This document shows, piece by piece, positions 1 to 8,562 of a stretch of DNA of 64,000 bases. Numbering within the stretch: position 1 is the stretch's first letter; every line of letters begins with the position of its first letter. The notes beneath the pieces were generated by a model, which searched no databases, was not told the origin of the DNA, and saw only the letters and a list, made by a program, of their open reading frames with translations. Position numbers and translations under genes: made by a program. Location of the stretch: IMG/VR virus record IMGVR_UViG_3300022074_000012, positions 30,872 to 94,871 of that record. One strand, given 5' to 3'. This DNA is from a virus.

Positions 1-792
1 GCAGCCAAAAATATTGTTTTATCTTTCTACGTTAGATCAAATAAAACTGGTAATTATGGTCTTTGGATTCAACAAAGTGATAACAGTTTTAAACAAGTAA
101 CTTTGCAATATACAATAAATTCTGCTGATACTTGGGAAAGAAAAACATTTTCGATTGCTGGGGATACTTCTGGAGTTATCAATGATGACAATGGAGATGG
201 TTTTATTATTGCATGGGGTCTTGCTTCTGGTACAGATAAAACAAGTGGTTCATTAAGAAGTAGTTGGACTGCCCAAGCCGCAGCAGATCAATTTGCTGGA
301 CAAGGAGTAAATTTATTAGATTCAACTTCAAACGAGTGGTATTTAACAGGAGTTCAATTAGAAGTTGGTCCTGTAGCGACCCCGTTCGAGCACCGCAGTT
401 TTGGAGATGAACTTGCACGTTGCCAACGCTATTATTATATGCATCATAACACTAGTAAGACTGGTACTGAAGGTAATTACAGAGTGTTATGTCTTGGATT
501 TGCATCTGGCACAACCGAGGTTACTGGTCATATTTTCTTTCCTGTTACAATGAGAGCTAATCCCTCAATAGATGCTAATTCTGGTGTTGTTGGTGGTATT
601 GGATATTGGAGAATAGGAGGTGGTGTTCACGGAGGTGACAAATACATAGATGGTGCTTGGGCTTTAGCTTCACCTACTACTCGGTCAACTCGTATATACG
701 CAACACCTAGAGTCAGTCTCACTAATGGTGCAACTGGATACATAGATGGTAGAAATGATGCCTCATATATGGCATTTTCTGCAGAACTGTAG
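1..792 (+). CDS. Tail-fibre-like protein, 3' part
   Basis: The reading frame is open from base 1, so the start lies outside the window. The visible ~263 residues are a beta-rich, Gly/Ser/Thr-rich sequence. The middle (YVRSN..., ELGVQLEVG-like, FEHRSFGDELARCQRYYY) and the end (AFSAEL) match the C-terminal half of the protein at 52415-53608, including an identical 12-base stretch GTTCGAGCACCG. By family this is a cyanophage fibre or particle-surface protein whose LSFYVRS segment looks like a carbohydrate-binding jelly-roll. Function is inferred; the paralogy is seen directly. Confidence 0.75.
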   Translation, partial: AAKNIVLSFYVRSNKTGNYGLWIQQSDNSFKQVTLQYTINSADTWERKTFSIAGDTSGVINDDNGDGFIIAWGLASGTDKTSGSLRSSWTAQAAADQFAGQGVNLLDSTSNEWYLTGVQLEVGPVATPFEHRSFGDELARCQRYYYMHHNTSKTGTEGNYRVLCLGFASGTTEVTGHIFFPVTMRANPSIDANSGVVGGIGYWRIGGGVHGGDKYIDGAWALASPTTRSTRIYATPRVSLTNGATGYIDGRNDASYMAFSAEL

Positions 793-799
793 GAGACAC

Positions 800-806
800 A
801 TAAATA
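800..806 (+). promoter_or_regulatory. T4-type late promoter
   Basis: CATAAATAATTAAAA lies 17-24 nt upstream of the ATG at 823 and fits the T4 late consensus TATAAATA with the extended AATTAAAA tail shared by other fibre genes here. Confidence 0.6.
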
Positions 807-822
807 ATTAAAAATATAAAAA

Positions 823-1842
823 ATGTCGAGAATTAGAGCAAATACAATAACGAACCAGAATGCAAATGGTGCGCCTAATTTTCCTGATGGTTTAACTGTT
901 ACTGGTATAGTTACTGCAACAGTATCAAGTTCCACACTTGGTTCTCTCTCCGTGACTGGTAATGCAACAGTCGGAGGAAATCTTAGTATTGGTGGCACAT
1001 TAACATATGAAGACGTAACAAATGTAGATTCGATTGGTATAATTACAGCAAGAAGCAGTATTAATGTTAATGCTGCTAGTAGTGGTATAGGTGTAACAAT
1101 AAATTCTGGTGGTATTAATGTTGCAGGTATTGTAACTGCAACAAGTTATAGAGGTGATGGTTCACAATTATCAGGAATAAGTGTTGATCCATCAGCAGCT
1201 GCGAGTTCTTCTGGATTTTTAAAAGTTTTAAACGCATCAACTCCACAAATAAGATTAAATAATGATGCAAGTGATGGTGCCACTACAAGAGCATTTTTTG
1301 GGATTGCATCAGGTAGTAATAATTTCGTAAATGGTTCAACAGCAAATGACACAGTTTTAACTGCAAGAGCGGCTGGTGATTTATTAATTGGATGTGGTTC
1401 TACAGTAAGAATGAGAATAAGTGAAAATGGACATGTAACAAAACCAAATACTCCAATGTTTCAGGCTCGTCATTCTACTAATGGTGCTATAACTATTAAC
1501 CAAGGAGTAATTCCTTTTGGTACTGTTATAAACAATGTAGGAAGTCATTATAATAATAGTAACTACCGATTTACTGCACCTGTGGCTGGCATTTATTTAT
1601 TTTATGTTGGTTGGTTTGTAATAAGTCATAGTACTCATAGAGTATCCTTACGAGTTAACGGTGGAGATTTTTCAACCCCATATATTAATGGTTTTAACAC
1701 TGGTCAAATTAGTGGTGTAGTGAATCCAGCGGGTTCTCATTTTTTATCTTTATCAGCAAATGATTATGTAGATTGTTATACAGATGGTGCGTTTACACCC
1801 TACGGAACTCATTTAGGATGGGGTGGTTGTTTATTACATTAA
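823..1842 (+). CDS. Tail-fibre-like protein with C1q-type C-terminal domain
   Basis: 339 aa. The N-terminus (MSRIRANTITNQNANGAPNF) is nearly the same as that of the 38766 protein, so it is probably a shared attachment module. It is followed by the repeated modules VTGIVTAT, GGTLTYEDVTNVDSIGIIT and SYRGDGSQLSGI that recur in other fibre genes. The last ~120 residues (TAPVAGIYLFYVGW...) look like a C1q/TNF jelly-roll, a fold used in trimeric phage fibre tips. Probable role is host surface contact; this is inferred from architecture. Confidence 0.75.
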   Translation: MSRIRANTITNQNANGAPNFPDGLTVTGIVTATVSSSTLGSLSVTGNATVGGNLSIGGTLTYEDVTNVDSIGIITARSSINVNAASSGIGVTINSGGINVAGIVTATSYRGDGSQLSGISVDPSAAASSSGFLKVLNASTPQIRLNNDASDGATTRAFFGIASGSNNFVNGSTANDTVLTARAAGDLLIGCGSTVRMRISENGHVTKPNTPMFQARHSTNGAITINQGVIPFGTVINNVGSHYNNSNYRFTAPVAGIYLFYVGWFVISHSTHRVSLRVNGGDFSTPYINGFNTGQISGVVNPAGSHFLSLSANDYVDCYTDGAFTPYGTHLGWGGCLLH

Positions 1843-1931
1843 GATAAAAACTTCCTAAATATAATTACCTACATCAGAACTTGCGTGGTATTTTAGCAAG
1901 GAGATAATAGGGGAAGAGTTTTTACACCAAG

Positions 1932-2084
1932 ATGGACGATATCCAAAAAGAACTTAAAGATGTGCAAAAGAAGATAGATGATATTGAAAAGAAACAAGAA
2001 ATGTTAAAACGGATACAAGAATTAGACCGTTTACGTGAGGAAAAGCAAGCAAAACGACCAACTGGACATTCTTATGAAAAATGA
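1932..2084 (+). CDS. Small coiled-coil protein
   Basis: 50 aa beginning MDDIQKELKDVQKKIDDIEKKQ, an almost pure charged heptad-like helix. The downstream gene starts 11 nt before its stop (ATGAAAAATGA), suggesting coupling. A late-promoter-like CTAAATATA lies about 70 nt upstream. Function unknown; it could pair with the helical membrane protein encoded next. Confidence 0.6.
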   Translation: MDDIQKELKDVQKKIDDIEKKQEMLKRIQELDRLREEKQAKRPTGHSYEK

Positions 2085-2499
2085 TATACTAGATAATAAA
2101 AAGAAATCCACCATGATAAGGCAATTAATTACTGAGTTTCCTTTGACTGATGTTCCTGTAGAAAGATCTGTCACTGAGGAAAAAATTCGCAAGTATACTT
2201 ACTCGAAAGATGAAGTAGATGTGCTAATTGCTGCTGCAGTTAAAGAAGCAGTTGACGAAGCAGTCAAGATTGATGAAGCATCAATGGCAAAGCATAATCG
2301 TGATGCAACTGTCCTAAGTATGATTCTCGGATTCACTACACTCGCATTATTTGTTGACGGTTTGTTAAGAGTGTTGGGTATTATTCCACCATTTATGGAT
2401 TTAGATGTTAATATATTAGAAAGGATTGTTGATCGTGTTGAAGTCGATGTGATTGATAAAATCAAACAAGTTCCTATACAAAAATTATTCCATCGATAA
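2074..2499 (+). CDS. Unknown membrane protein
   Basis: 141 aa from the ATG at 2074; an in-frame GTG at 2035 would lie deep inside the preceding gene. It has a charged N-terminal half, an Ala/Glu-rich amphipathic helix (VLIAAAVKEAVDEAVK), then one hydrophobic segment (SMILGFTTLALFVDGLLRVLG) and a short soluble tail. The next gene overlaps its stop by 1 nt. No family recognised; likely a single-pass membrane protein. Confidence 0.7.
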   Translation: MKNDILDNKKKSTMIRQLITEFPLTDVPVERSVTEEKIRKYTYSKDEVDVLIAAAVKEAVDEAVKIDEASMAKHNRDATVLSMILGFTTLALFVDGLLRVLGIIPPFMDLDVNILERIVDRVEVDVIDKIKQVPIQKLFHR

Positions 2500-2768
2500 T
2501 GAATGACGTTACAGTTTTAATATATTTGGCATGCTTCGTTGCATTATTCGGAGCAACCTTTGCTTTTATGTGGAGAATGATGGGATCTACATTATCAGAA
2601 TTTAATAAGACACCAGTTAATTCTTATGGTGATGCAATGAAGGCATATAAAATTCCAGCACCACACCCAGAAATGGAGGGTATACAGTATGGTGAAGAGT
2701 TATTAGTTTTCAATCCAGAAGAAGAAGATGATGATGACGATGATGGGGATATTGTAGTAAGAGCTTGA
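2499..2768 (+). CDS. Small single-pass membrane protein with acidic tail
   Basis: 89 aa. One N-terminal membrane helix (VLIYLACFVALFGATFAFMW), then a soluble part with the motif PAPHPEMEGIQYGEELLVF and a run of Asp/Glu near the end. The 75-aa protein at 54206 has the same plan: N-terminal helix, PRPHPEM, an acidic end. They appear to be paralogues. Function unknown. Confidence 0.75.
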   Translation: MNDVTVLIYLACFVALFGATFAFMWRMMGSTLSEFNKTPVNSYGDAMKAYKIPAPHPEMEGIQYGEELLVFNPEEEDDDDDDGDIVVRA

Positions 2769-2793
2769 CAGAAAAACGATAAAAACTTATAAT
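2765..2793 (+). promoter_or_regulatory. Sigma-70-type promoter
   Basis: TTGACA (2765-2770), a 17-nt spacer and TATAAT (2788-2793): a perfect consensus. It starts inside the end of the preceding gene and would start transcription near 2800, just before the ATG at 2818. Confidence 0.8.
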
Positions 2794-2817
2794 ACAGAGG
2801 TAAACCGATATAGAGTA

Positions 2818-3027
2818 ATGACACTCACCTCTAAATTTAAAAAAGACATAAGCACTCTCCGTGCAGCAGCAAACAAAGAAATATTCTTGGATGTTAAATA
2901 TCCAAAGTTATTTAAGAAAGTAAAAAGATATTACGAAGGATTACAATATATTGATTTAAAGGGTGAAGACCCTGACGCAGACTATAATGCTGTGATAGAA
3001 TGTATTATAGAGGACTTAAACCAATGA
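2818..3027 (+). CDS. Unknown small protein
   Basis: 69 aa, rich in Lys, Asp and aromatic residues, predicted mostly helical and soluble. First gene after the consensus promoter at 2765. The following gene overlaps by 4 nt (ATGA). No family recognised. Confidence 0.7.
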   Translation: MTLTSKFKKDISTLRAAANKEIFLDVKYPKLFKKVKRYYEGLQYIDLKGEDPDADYNAVIECIIEDLNQ

Positions 3028-3251
3028 TTGAAGTACTAGTACAGAATGAACCATACAGGTATGTAAAAATGCCTAATCCACTAGAGAATGGTCAACCAGA
3101 CTATCGTATTCAAAAGTGGAATAATCACAATGGATATAAAGACATGTATCTCTGTGACAACTATATGCAGTTTCAAACTGCTATAGATGACTTTGAGTAT
3201 ACAAAATGGTTAGATCCTGCAGGAGTGCCTTGTTATGTGTGTGATAAATAA
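3024..3251 (+). CDS. Unknown small protein
   Basis: 75 aa starting MIEVLVQNEPYRYVKM. The ATG at 3024 overlaps the previous stop as ATGA and is preferred over the in-frame ATG at 3000, which lies in the previous gene. Rich in Tyr and Asn; ends CYVCDK. No family recognised. Confidence 0.65.
   Translation: MIEVLVQNEPYRYVKMPNPLENGQPDYRIQKWNNHNGYKDMYLCDNYMQFQTAIDDFEYTKWLDPAGVPCYVCDK
3243..3250 (+). promoter_or_regulatory. T4-type late promoter candidate
   Basis: GATAAATA overlapping the preceding stop codon, 22 nt before the ATG at 3272. Confidence 0.4.
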
Positions 3252-3271
3252 ATCAGAGTTTATTAATAAAC

Positions 3272-3478
3272 ATGGCATATAAAAGCACAGGAACAGCAGG
3301 TAAGTCTGCAAGTGGAGCATCAATGTCTAAGTATGATGTTGAAGTAGAAGCAAGACTTCAAGCACTTGAAGCAGTTGTACATGATCATAGTGAAGGTACT
3401 TCTGATGCAACACTTGAAGATAAGGTTGCAAAAATTACAAAGTGGTTGGAAGATAACACATCTTACTACGGACATTAA
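3272..3478 (+). CDS. Unknown small protein
   Basis: 68 aa. Low-complexity Gly/Ser/Ala N-terminus followed by an amphipathic helix (EVEARLQALEAVVHDH) and an acidic, aromatic end. A possible late promoter precedes it, which would suit a virion or assembly component, but nothing in the sequence fixes a function. Confidence 0.6.
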   Translation: MAYKSTGTAGKSASGASMSKYDVEVEARLQALEAVVHDHSEGTSDATLEDKVAKITKWLEDNTSYYGH

Positions 3479-3493
3479 TTATAATCTTTTATA

Positions 3494-3844
3494 ATGAGAA
3501 AGTTTGAATTTAGACCTTGGGGTTGGTACATCACTCTTGATGAAGGGATTAACTACAAGGTTAAGAAGATACATTTAAATCCAAACACAAAATTATCACT
3601 TCAATACCATCACCATCGTGATGAACATTGGACAGTGGTGGAAGGTTCTGGTAAAGCGATCGTAAATAAAAACGTTTTTATTATGAATGATGGTGATGAT
3701 ATGTTTATTGCAAAAAAAGCAGTGCATCGAATGGAAGCAAGTCCAGATGGTGTAACTTTTGTAGAAGTGCAGAGAGGGAAGTGTGATGAGGAAGATATTG
3801 TAAGACTACAAGATGATTATGGTAGAGTTGACAAACAAGCTTAA
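3494..3844 (+). CDS. Cupin protein, mannose-6-phosphate isomerase type II-like
   Basis: 116 aa, the size of the cupin domain found at the C-terminus of bifunctional mannose-1-phosphate guanylyltransferase/phosphomannose isomerase. It shows the RPWGWY opening, LSLQYHHHRDEHWTVVEGSGKA (metal-binding His cluster and Glu) and the later H of AVHRME. Such stand-alone cupins interconvert fructose-6-P and mannose-6-P or act on nucleotide sugars. Its place just before a GDP-mannose epimerase supports a GDP-mannose supply role. The next operon's promoter lies inside its 3' end. Confidence 0.8.
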   Translation: MRKFEFRPWGWYITLDEGINYKVKKIHLNPNTKLSLQYHHHRDEHWTVVEGSGKAIVNKNVFIMNDGDDMFIAKKAVHRMEASPDGVTFVEVQRGKCDEEDIVRLQDDYGRVDKQA

Positions 3845-3856
3845 TTTTCTTATACT
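3828..3856 (+). promoter_or_regulatory. Sigma-70-type promoter of the polysaccharide operon
   Basis: TTGACA (3828-3833), a 17-nt spacer and TATACT (3851-3856). The -35 box is within the last codons of the cupin gene. Predicted start near 3863, before the ATG at 3887. The -10 box also runs into ACTAAATATA, a weak late-promoter match. Confidence 0.75.
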
Positions 3857-3886
3857 AAATATATTGATCGACTATTCCTATAGGAT

Positions 3887-4990
3887 ATGAGAGAGTACAA
3901 AAAAACCGCACTTGTTCTTGGTGCAGGTGGATTTATTGGCAGTCATATGGTAAAGAGACTGCGTAAAGAAGGATATTGGGTAAGAGGTGTAGACCTTAAA
4001 TACCCTGAGTTTTCTAAGACAGAAGCAAACGAATTTGTTTGTATGGATCTTAGAGATGTAGAAGTTGTCCGTAGAGTCATTCGTTTCGGAGGATATACTG
4101 GTAACTTTTATTCACAGATTGTAGATAAGTTCTTAGAACCATTTGATGAGATATATCAGTTTGCTGCTGATATGGGTGGTGCAGGATTTATATTTACAGG
4201 AGAAAATGATGCAGACATCATGCATAACTCTGCTTCAATTAATTTGAATCTGTTAGAAGAACAAAAGAAATGGAATAAAGATAAAAAAACAAATCATACA
4301 AAAATATTCTATAGTAGTTCTGCGTGTATGTACCCAGAACACAACCAACTAGACCCTAACAATCCAGATTGTCGTGAAGAATCCGCTTACCCTGCTAACC
4401 CTGACTCCGAATATGGATGGGAAAAACTCTTCTCGGAAAGATTATATCTCACTTATAATCGTAACTATGATATACCTGTTTGTGTTGCTCGTTACCATAA
4501 TATCTTCGGTCCAGAAGGAACATGGGATGGAGGCAGAGAAAAAGCTCCAGCAGCAATCTGTCGCAAAGTGGCTCAACTCTCGCCGCAAGGTGGAACCATC
4601 GAGGTGTGGGGAGATGGCTTACAAACTCGTTCCTTCCTGTTCATTGATGAATGCATCGAAGCAACTTGGAGACTAATGCAATCAGACTTTATGGGACCTG
4701 TGAATATAGGTTCTGAAGAGATGGTTACTATTAATCAGTTGGTTGAAACAGCAGCAAAAGTTGCAAACAAGAAAGTTGAAAAGCAACACATACTCGATGC
4801 ACCTCTTGGTGTTCGTGGACGTAACTCTAACAATGATCTTGTGAGAGAAAAACTTGGTTGGGATTATTCTCAATCATTAGAAGAAGGAATACGCAAAACA
4901 TATAATTGGATATGTTTGCAATTATATAGCACAACAGAAGAAAATGTGCTACAATCAGAAGAAGAACTTGAATTATTAGCCTCTGGATAA
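3887..4990 (+). CDS. GDP-mannose 3,5-epimerase-like NAD-dependent sugar epimerase
   Basis: 367 aa extended SDR enzyme. N-terminal Rossmann motif GAGGFIGS, the ADMGGAGFI segment, SSSACMYPE, the catalytic YGWEK (YxxxK), and GREKAPAAICRK ... WGDGLQTRSFLFIDEC ... RGRNSNND all follow plant GDP-D-mannose 3',5'-epimerase closely. By homology it converts GDP-mannose to GDP-L-galactose or GDP-L-gulose for surface glycans. First gene of the large operon, with the promoter at 3828. Confidence 0.85.
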   Translation: MREYKKTALVLGAGGFIGSHMVKRLRKEGYWVRGVDLKYPEFSKTEANEFVCMDLRDVEVVRRVIRFGGYTGNFYSQIVDKFLEPFDEIYQFAADMGGAGFIFTGENDADIMHNSASINLNLLEEQKKWNKDKKTNHTKIFYSSSACMYPEHNQLDPNNPDCREESAYPANPDSEYGWEKLFSERLYLTYNRNYDIPVCVARYHNIFGPEGTWDGGREKAPAAICRKVAQLSPQGGTIEVWGDGLQTRSFLFIDECIEATWRLMQSDFMGPVNIGSEEMVTINQLVETAAKVANKKVEKQHILDAPLGVRGRNSNNDLVREKLGWDYSQSLEEGIRKTYNWICLQLYSTTEENVLQSEEELELLASG

Positions 4991-4992
4991 AA

Positions 4993-5766
4993 ATGATACG
5001 AATTGATAGTTATGAAGATCTAACAGAAAAGATTGTTAGATGGTTAAAAGATTACTACTATGAACATAGTATTGATGCATTTGTAATAGGAGTATCAGGT
5101 GGAATTGATTCTGCTGTAGTATCTTCTTTATGTGCAAGAACAGGACTACCCACCTATGTTGTGTGTATGCCTCTTGATTCTAAATTTCAAAACTCAAAAC
5201 TCTCTGATGTTCATTCAAAAACATTAGCAGAAAAGTATGATAATGTTAGAAGAATTGAAATAGAACTTTCGAGTGTATATGAAGGTTTCTTAAAGTCAGT
5301 TGAATGGTGGTCTGAAGCACAGCAATATCATAAAAAAGAATTCACTGCAAGTCCACATGCAAATGCGAATACAAAATCACGTATTCGTATGGTAACACTG
5401 TATCAGATCGCAGGTTCAGTTGGTGGAATTGTAGTTGGTACAGGTAACAAAGTGGAGGATTATGGAGTCGGTTTTTATACTAAGTATGGTGACGGTGGTG
5501 TTGATATCGCCCCTATTGCTGACCTTTATAAATCGGAAGTCTGGGAATTAGGTGAATACCTTGAGGTAGATCAACGTATTGTTGATGCACAACCAACTGA
5601 TGGACTTTGGGACGACTCAAGAACTGATGAAACACAACTTGGTGCATCATATCCAGAGTTAGAAGAAGCAATGGAAACAGGCACAGGACCTGGTGTTGAG
5701 GTTTTAAATAAATTCAATACATTAAACAAACACAAAATGGAGCCAATACCTACATTTAAATTATGA
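4993..5766 (+). CDS. nadE: NH3-dependent NAD synthetase
   Basis: 257 aa. The ATP-pyrophosphatase P-loop SGGIDSA is at about residues 35-41; RIRMVTLYQIA, GTGNKVEDYGVGFYTKYGDG and IADLYKSEVWELGEYL are classic NadE segments. It lacks a glutaminase domain, so ammonia would be the nitrogen donor for NaAD to NAD. It sits 2 nt after the epimerase gene and overlaps the next gene (ATGA). Most neighbours are NAD-using sugar enzymes, so it may raise cofactor supply during infection (inference). Confidence 0.88.
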   Translation: MIRIDSYEDLTEKIVRWLKDYYYEHSIDAFVIGVSGGIDSAVVSSLCARTGLPTYVVCMPLDSKFQNSKLSDVHSKTLAEKYDNVRRIEIELSSVYEGFLKSVEWWSEAQQYHKKEFTASPHANANTKSRIRMVTLYQIAGSVGGIVVGTGNKVEDYGVGFYTKYGDGGVDIAPIADLYKSEVWELGEYLEVDQRIVDAQPTDGLWDDSRTDETQLGASYPELEEAMETGTGPGVEVLNKFNTLNKHKMEPIPTFKL

Positions 5767-6881
5767 AAATTGGATTAATTGGAGCAGGTAGATTAGGAAT
5801 CTGCCTTGCTTTGTTGATTGAAAAAGCAGGATATAATGTTCTTGCTTCTGATAATCGGGAAGATTACGTAAGAAATTTACAGAAAGGTATTATTGATACT
5901 GCTGAACCAGAAGTTCAACAGTATCTTTCTAATGCAAATAATATAGAGTTTACTACTGATAATATCAGAGTCATCGCAGAGTGTGATATTATATTTACTC
6001 TTGTTGCAACACCTTCTTTAGAAGATGGTAGTTATGATGTTAGTGCTGTATGGAAAGTTATAGATGATTTTAAAAATGTTCCTATATTATTAGATGAAAA
6101 ATCACTTATAGTTGGTTGCACTACAAATCCTGGTGATTGTAATGATTTTCAAAATGCACTTAAAAATACAGGTATAGATGTATTCTATAACCCAGAGTTT
6201 ATTGCACAAGGATCTATAATAACAGATTTGCAAAATTCTAATATGGTTATAATTGGTGGAAACGGTAATCATAAATCAGAGTTAGAACAGATATATGAAA
6301 AGATACAAATGGGTTTCATTAGTCCATCTGTTTATTTTATGAGCACTAAAGCAGCAGAGATAACAAAAATTGCTGTTAACTGTTATCTTACTACAAAGAT
6401 AAGTTATGCAAATATGCTAGGGCAAGTTCTTACACTATCTGGTATGGAAGATGAGATTGATAATGTATTAAAATCTATTGGTTCAGATAATCGAATAGGT
6501 AAAAAATATTTAAAATATGGTTTTGGGTTTGGTGGTCCTTGTTTTCCAAGAGACAATCGTGCATTCGCATCATATGCAAGTAAGGTCGGTATAGATCATA
6601 ATCTTGGTAGTATAACTGATGCCTTTAATGAAGATCATGCAGTGTTTTTAAAAGAACATTTTCTTTTTAAAAATAAAAAGAAAATACCTTTCTTTTTTAA
6701 TTATCTATCATACAAACCTAATACTGATATTCTTACAGAGAGTCAACAATATCGTCTATGTTTAGATCTTTTAAATGAAGGATATACAGTTTACTGTGCA
6801 GATTCATCAATTCAAAATCAATGTGACTCACGAATTCTTTTTGAAAAACCAGATGAAGAAGTTTTTGAAATTAAATTATGA
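5763..6881 (+). CDS. UDP-glucose/GDP-mannose dehydrogenase family protein
   Basis: 372 aa. N-terminal NAD-binding GLIGAGRLG, central helical region with TKAAEITKIAVNCYLTTKISYAN, and the catalytic-Cys motif GFGFGGPCFPRDNRAF. These enzymes oxidise UDP- or GDP-sugars twice to uronic acids. Slightly shorter than typical Ugd. The substrate cannot be read from sequence. A second family member is at 15647. Confidence 0.85.
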   Translation: MKIGLIGAGRLGICLALLIEKAGYNVLASDNREDYVRNLQKGIIDTAEPEVQQYLSNANNIEFTTDNIRVIAECDIIFTLVATPSLEDGSYDVSAVWKVIDDFKNVPILLDEKSLIVGCTTNPGDCNDFQNALKNTGIDVFYNPEFIAQGSIITDLQNSNMVIIGGNGNHKSELEQIYEKIQMGFISPSVYFMSTKAAEITKIAVNCYLTTKISYANMLGQVLTLSGMEDEIDNVLKSIGSDNRIGKKYLKYGFGFGGPCFPRDNRAFASYASKVGIDHNLGSITDAFNEDHAVFLKEHFLFKNKKKIPFFFNYLSYKPNTDILTESQQYRLCLDLLNEGYTVYCADSSIQNQCDSRILFEKPDEEVFEIKL

Positions 6882-7717
6882 TTGGATCTAATACTTTAGG
6901 AACTAACGGAAGATTAGGTAATCAAATGTTTCAGTACGCCTCTTTGAGAGGTATTGCCGATAAACATGGTTATGATTTTTGTATACCACCAGAGGATCAT
7001 CCTACCTATGCAGATTATGCTTTATTTTTAGCATTTAAAATGGAGGGTATTAAGACAGGATTAGTTAATGGTGACACAGTATCAGAATCTGGATATGAGT
7101 TTGATGAAAATCTTTTTAATACTTGTCCTGATAATGTAAACATTAATGGATACTATCAGACAGAAAAATATTTTAAACATGCAGAAAAAAATGTAAGAAA
7201 AGATTTTACATTTAAAGATGATATTCTATCAGCATGTAAAGAATATATGGATCAGTATGATGATATATCTTTTTTACATATTCGTAGAGGTGATAATGTA
7301 GGTCGTGAAGATTATTATCCTATGCCAACCCCAGAGTGGATGGGTGATATGGTTGAAAAACATTTTTCAAATAAACCAATATTAATTTGCACCGATGATT
7401 TAGATTGGGTTCAATCACAAGATGCTTTTAAAGATGATAAGTATATAATTTCAGAGACAAGATTATACTACGACACTCCTGTAATGATAGGTGGTGGTTC
7501 ATATGCAAAATCTCTTATACCCTACTATGATTTGTGTATGATGTCATTATGTAATGGTGCAATAATTGCCAACTCATCACTATCATGGTGGGGTGCATGG
7601 TTACAGGCATCACCAGATAAAAAAATTGTGGCTCAAGACCCTTGGTATGGTCCGCAACTTGCATCTAATAATACAAAAGATTTGTATCCCGAATCTTGGA
7701 TTGTGGAGAAGATATGA
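6878..7717 (+). CDS. GT11 alpha-1,2-fucosyltransferase-like protein
   Basis: 279 aa with the GT11 pattern: GRLGNQMFQYASLRG near the N-terminus, YYQTEKYF, the GDP-fucose-binding HIRRGD, and IANSSLSWWGAWLQ near the C-terminus. By family it transfers L-fucose (or a related GDP-sugar) to a glycan. Overlaps both neighbours by ATGA. Two further full paralogues follow at 8562 and 9461. Confidence 0.88.
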   Translation: MIGSNTLGTNGRLGNQMFQYASLRGIADKHGYDFCIPPEDHPTYADYALFLAFKMEGIKTGLVNGDTVSESGYEFDENLFNTCPDNVNINGYYQTEKYFKHAEKNVRKDFTFKDDILSACKEYMDQYDDISFLHIRRGDNVGREDYYPMPTPEWMGDMVEKHFSNKPILICTDDLDWVQSQDAFKDDKYIISETRLYYDTPVMIGGGSYAKSLIPYYDLCMMSLCNGAIIANSSLSWWGAWLQASPDKKIVAQDPWYGPQLASNNTKDLYPESWIVEKI

Positions 7718-8562
7718 GAGTTACGATATTAGGATCAGGTGGACAAATAGGATCATATCTTACACAATATCTTTCAAATAAAGGGCATATCGTAAGAGAG
7801 TTTGATGTTCTAAATGGTGAACATCAAGACATGACTCACATACCAAACACATATCTTCGTAATGCAATCATGGAAAGTGACTTTGTATTCTTTCTTGCCT
7901 TTGATGTTGGTGGATCTCATTACCTTAAAAAGTATCAACACACTTATAAATTTATTAATAATAATACTCGAATAATGGCAAATGTATTTGGTTACTTAGA
8001 GACTTATAAAGTGCCATTTGTATTCGCATCATCTCAAATGAGCAGTATGAGTTACTCTCCTTATGGGGTCATGAAGAGAGTTGGAGAACTATATACTAAG
8101 TCTTTGGATGGATCTATAGTAAAGTTTTGGAATGTCTTTGGAATTGAAAAGGACATGGAAAAGGCACATGTTATTACTGATTTTATTATAAAAGGATTTG
8201 AAACTGGTGTGATTAATATGATGACAGACGGAACAGAAGAAAGGGAGTTCTTATATGCTGAAGATTGTTGCGAAGCTTTGGAAACAATTATGGGTTGTTA
8301 CGATCAATTCACTTGTGATGACGAGCTTCATATCACTACTGGTATCTCTACAAGCATTTTGGAGATTGCACAAATTATACAAGTATTATTCAGAAATATC
8401 GGCAAGGAAGTCGAGGTTATTCCAGCATCGTCGAAAGATGAAGTACAAAAAGATGCTCGTAATATATCAGACCCATACATTGAAAGATGGTGGCAACCAA
8501 AAACTGACGTTGTAGATGGAATAAGTAACGTATTTAATGAAATCAAATTGAATTATTTGTAA
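7714..8562 (+). CDS. NAD-dependent epimerase/dehydratase-like protein
   Basis: 282 aa using the ATG at 7714 (ATGA overlap); an upstream in-frame codon at 7696 lies within the previous gene. Extended SDR: nucleotide motif GSGGQIG (a variant of GxxGxxG), FASSQMS, then YGVMK as YxxxK. The family interconverts nucleotide sugars; the exact substrate is unknown. It sits between two GT11 genes. Confidence 0.8.
   Translation: MRVTILGSGGQIGSYLTQYLSNKGHIVREFDVLNGEHQDMTHIPNTYLRNAIMESDFVFFLAFDVGGSHYLKKYQHTYKFINNNTRIMANVFGYLETYKVPFVFASSQMSSMSYSPYGVMKRVGELYTKSLDGSIVKFWNVFGIEKDMEKAHVITDFIIKGFETGVINMMTDGTEEREFLYAEDCCEALETIMGCYDQFTCDDELHITTGISTSILEIAQIIQVLFRNIGKEVEVIPASSKDEVQKDARNISDPYIERWWQPKTDVVDGISNVFNEIKLNYL

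Noticed and set aside
379-402. GTTCGAGCACCG resembling a tRNA T-arm, also present at 53211
   Set aside because: It lies inside a conserved protein segment (FEHRS) in both copies, with no cloverleaf around it.
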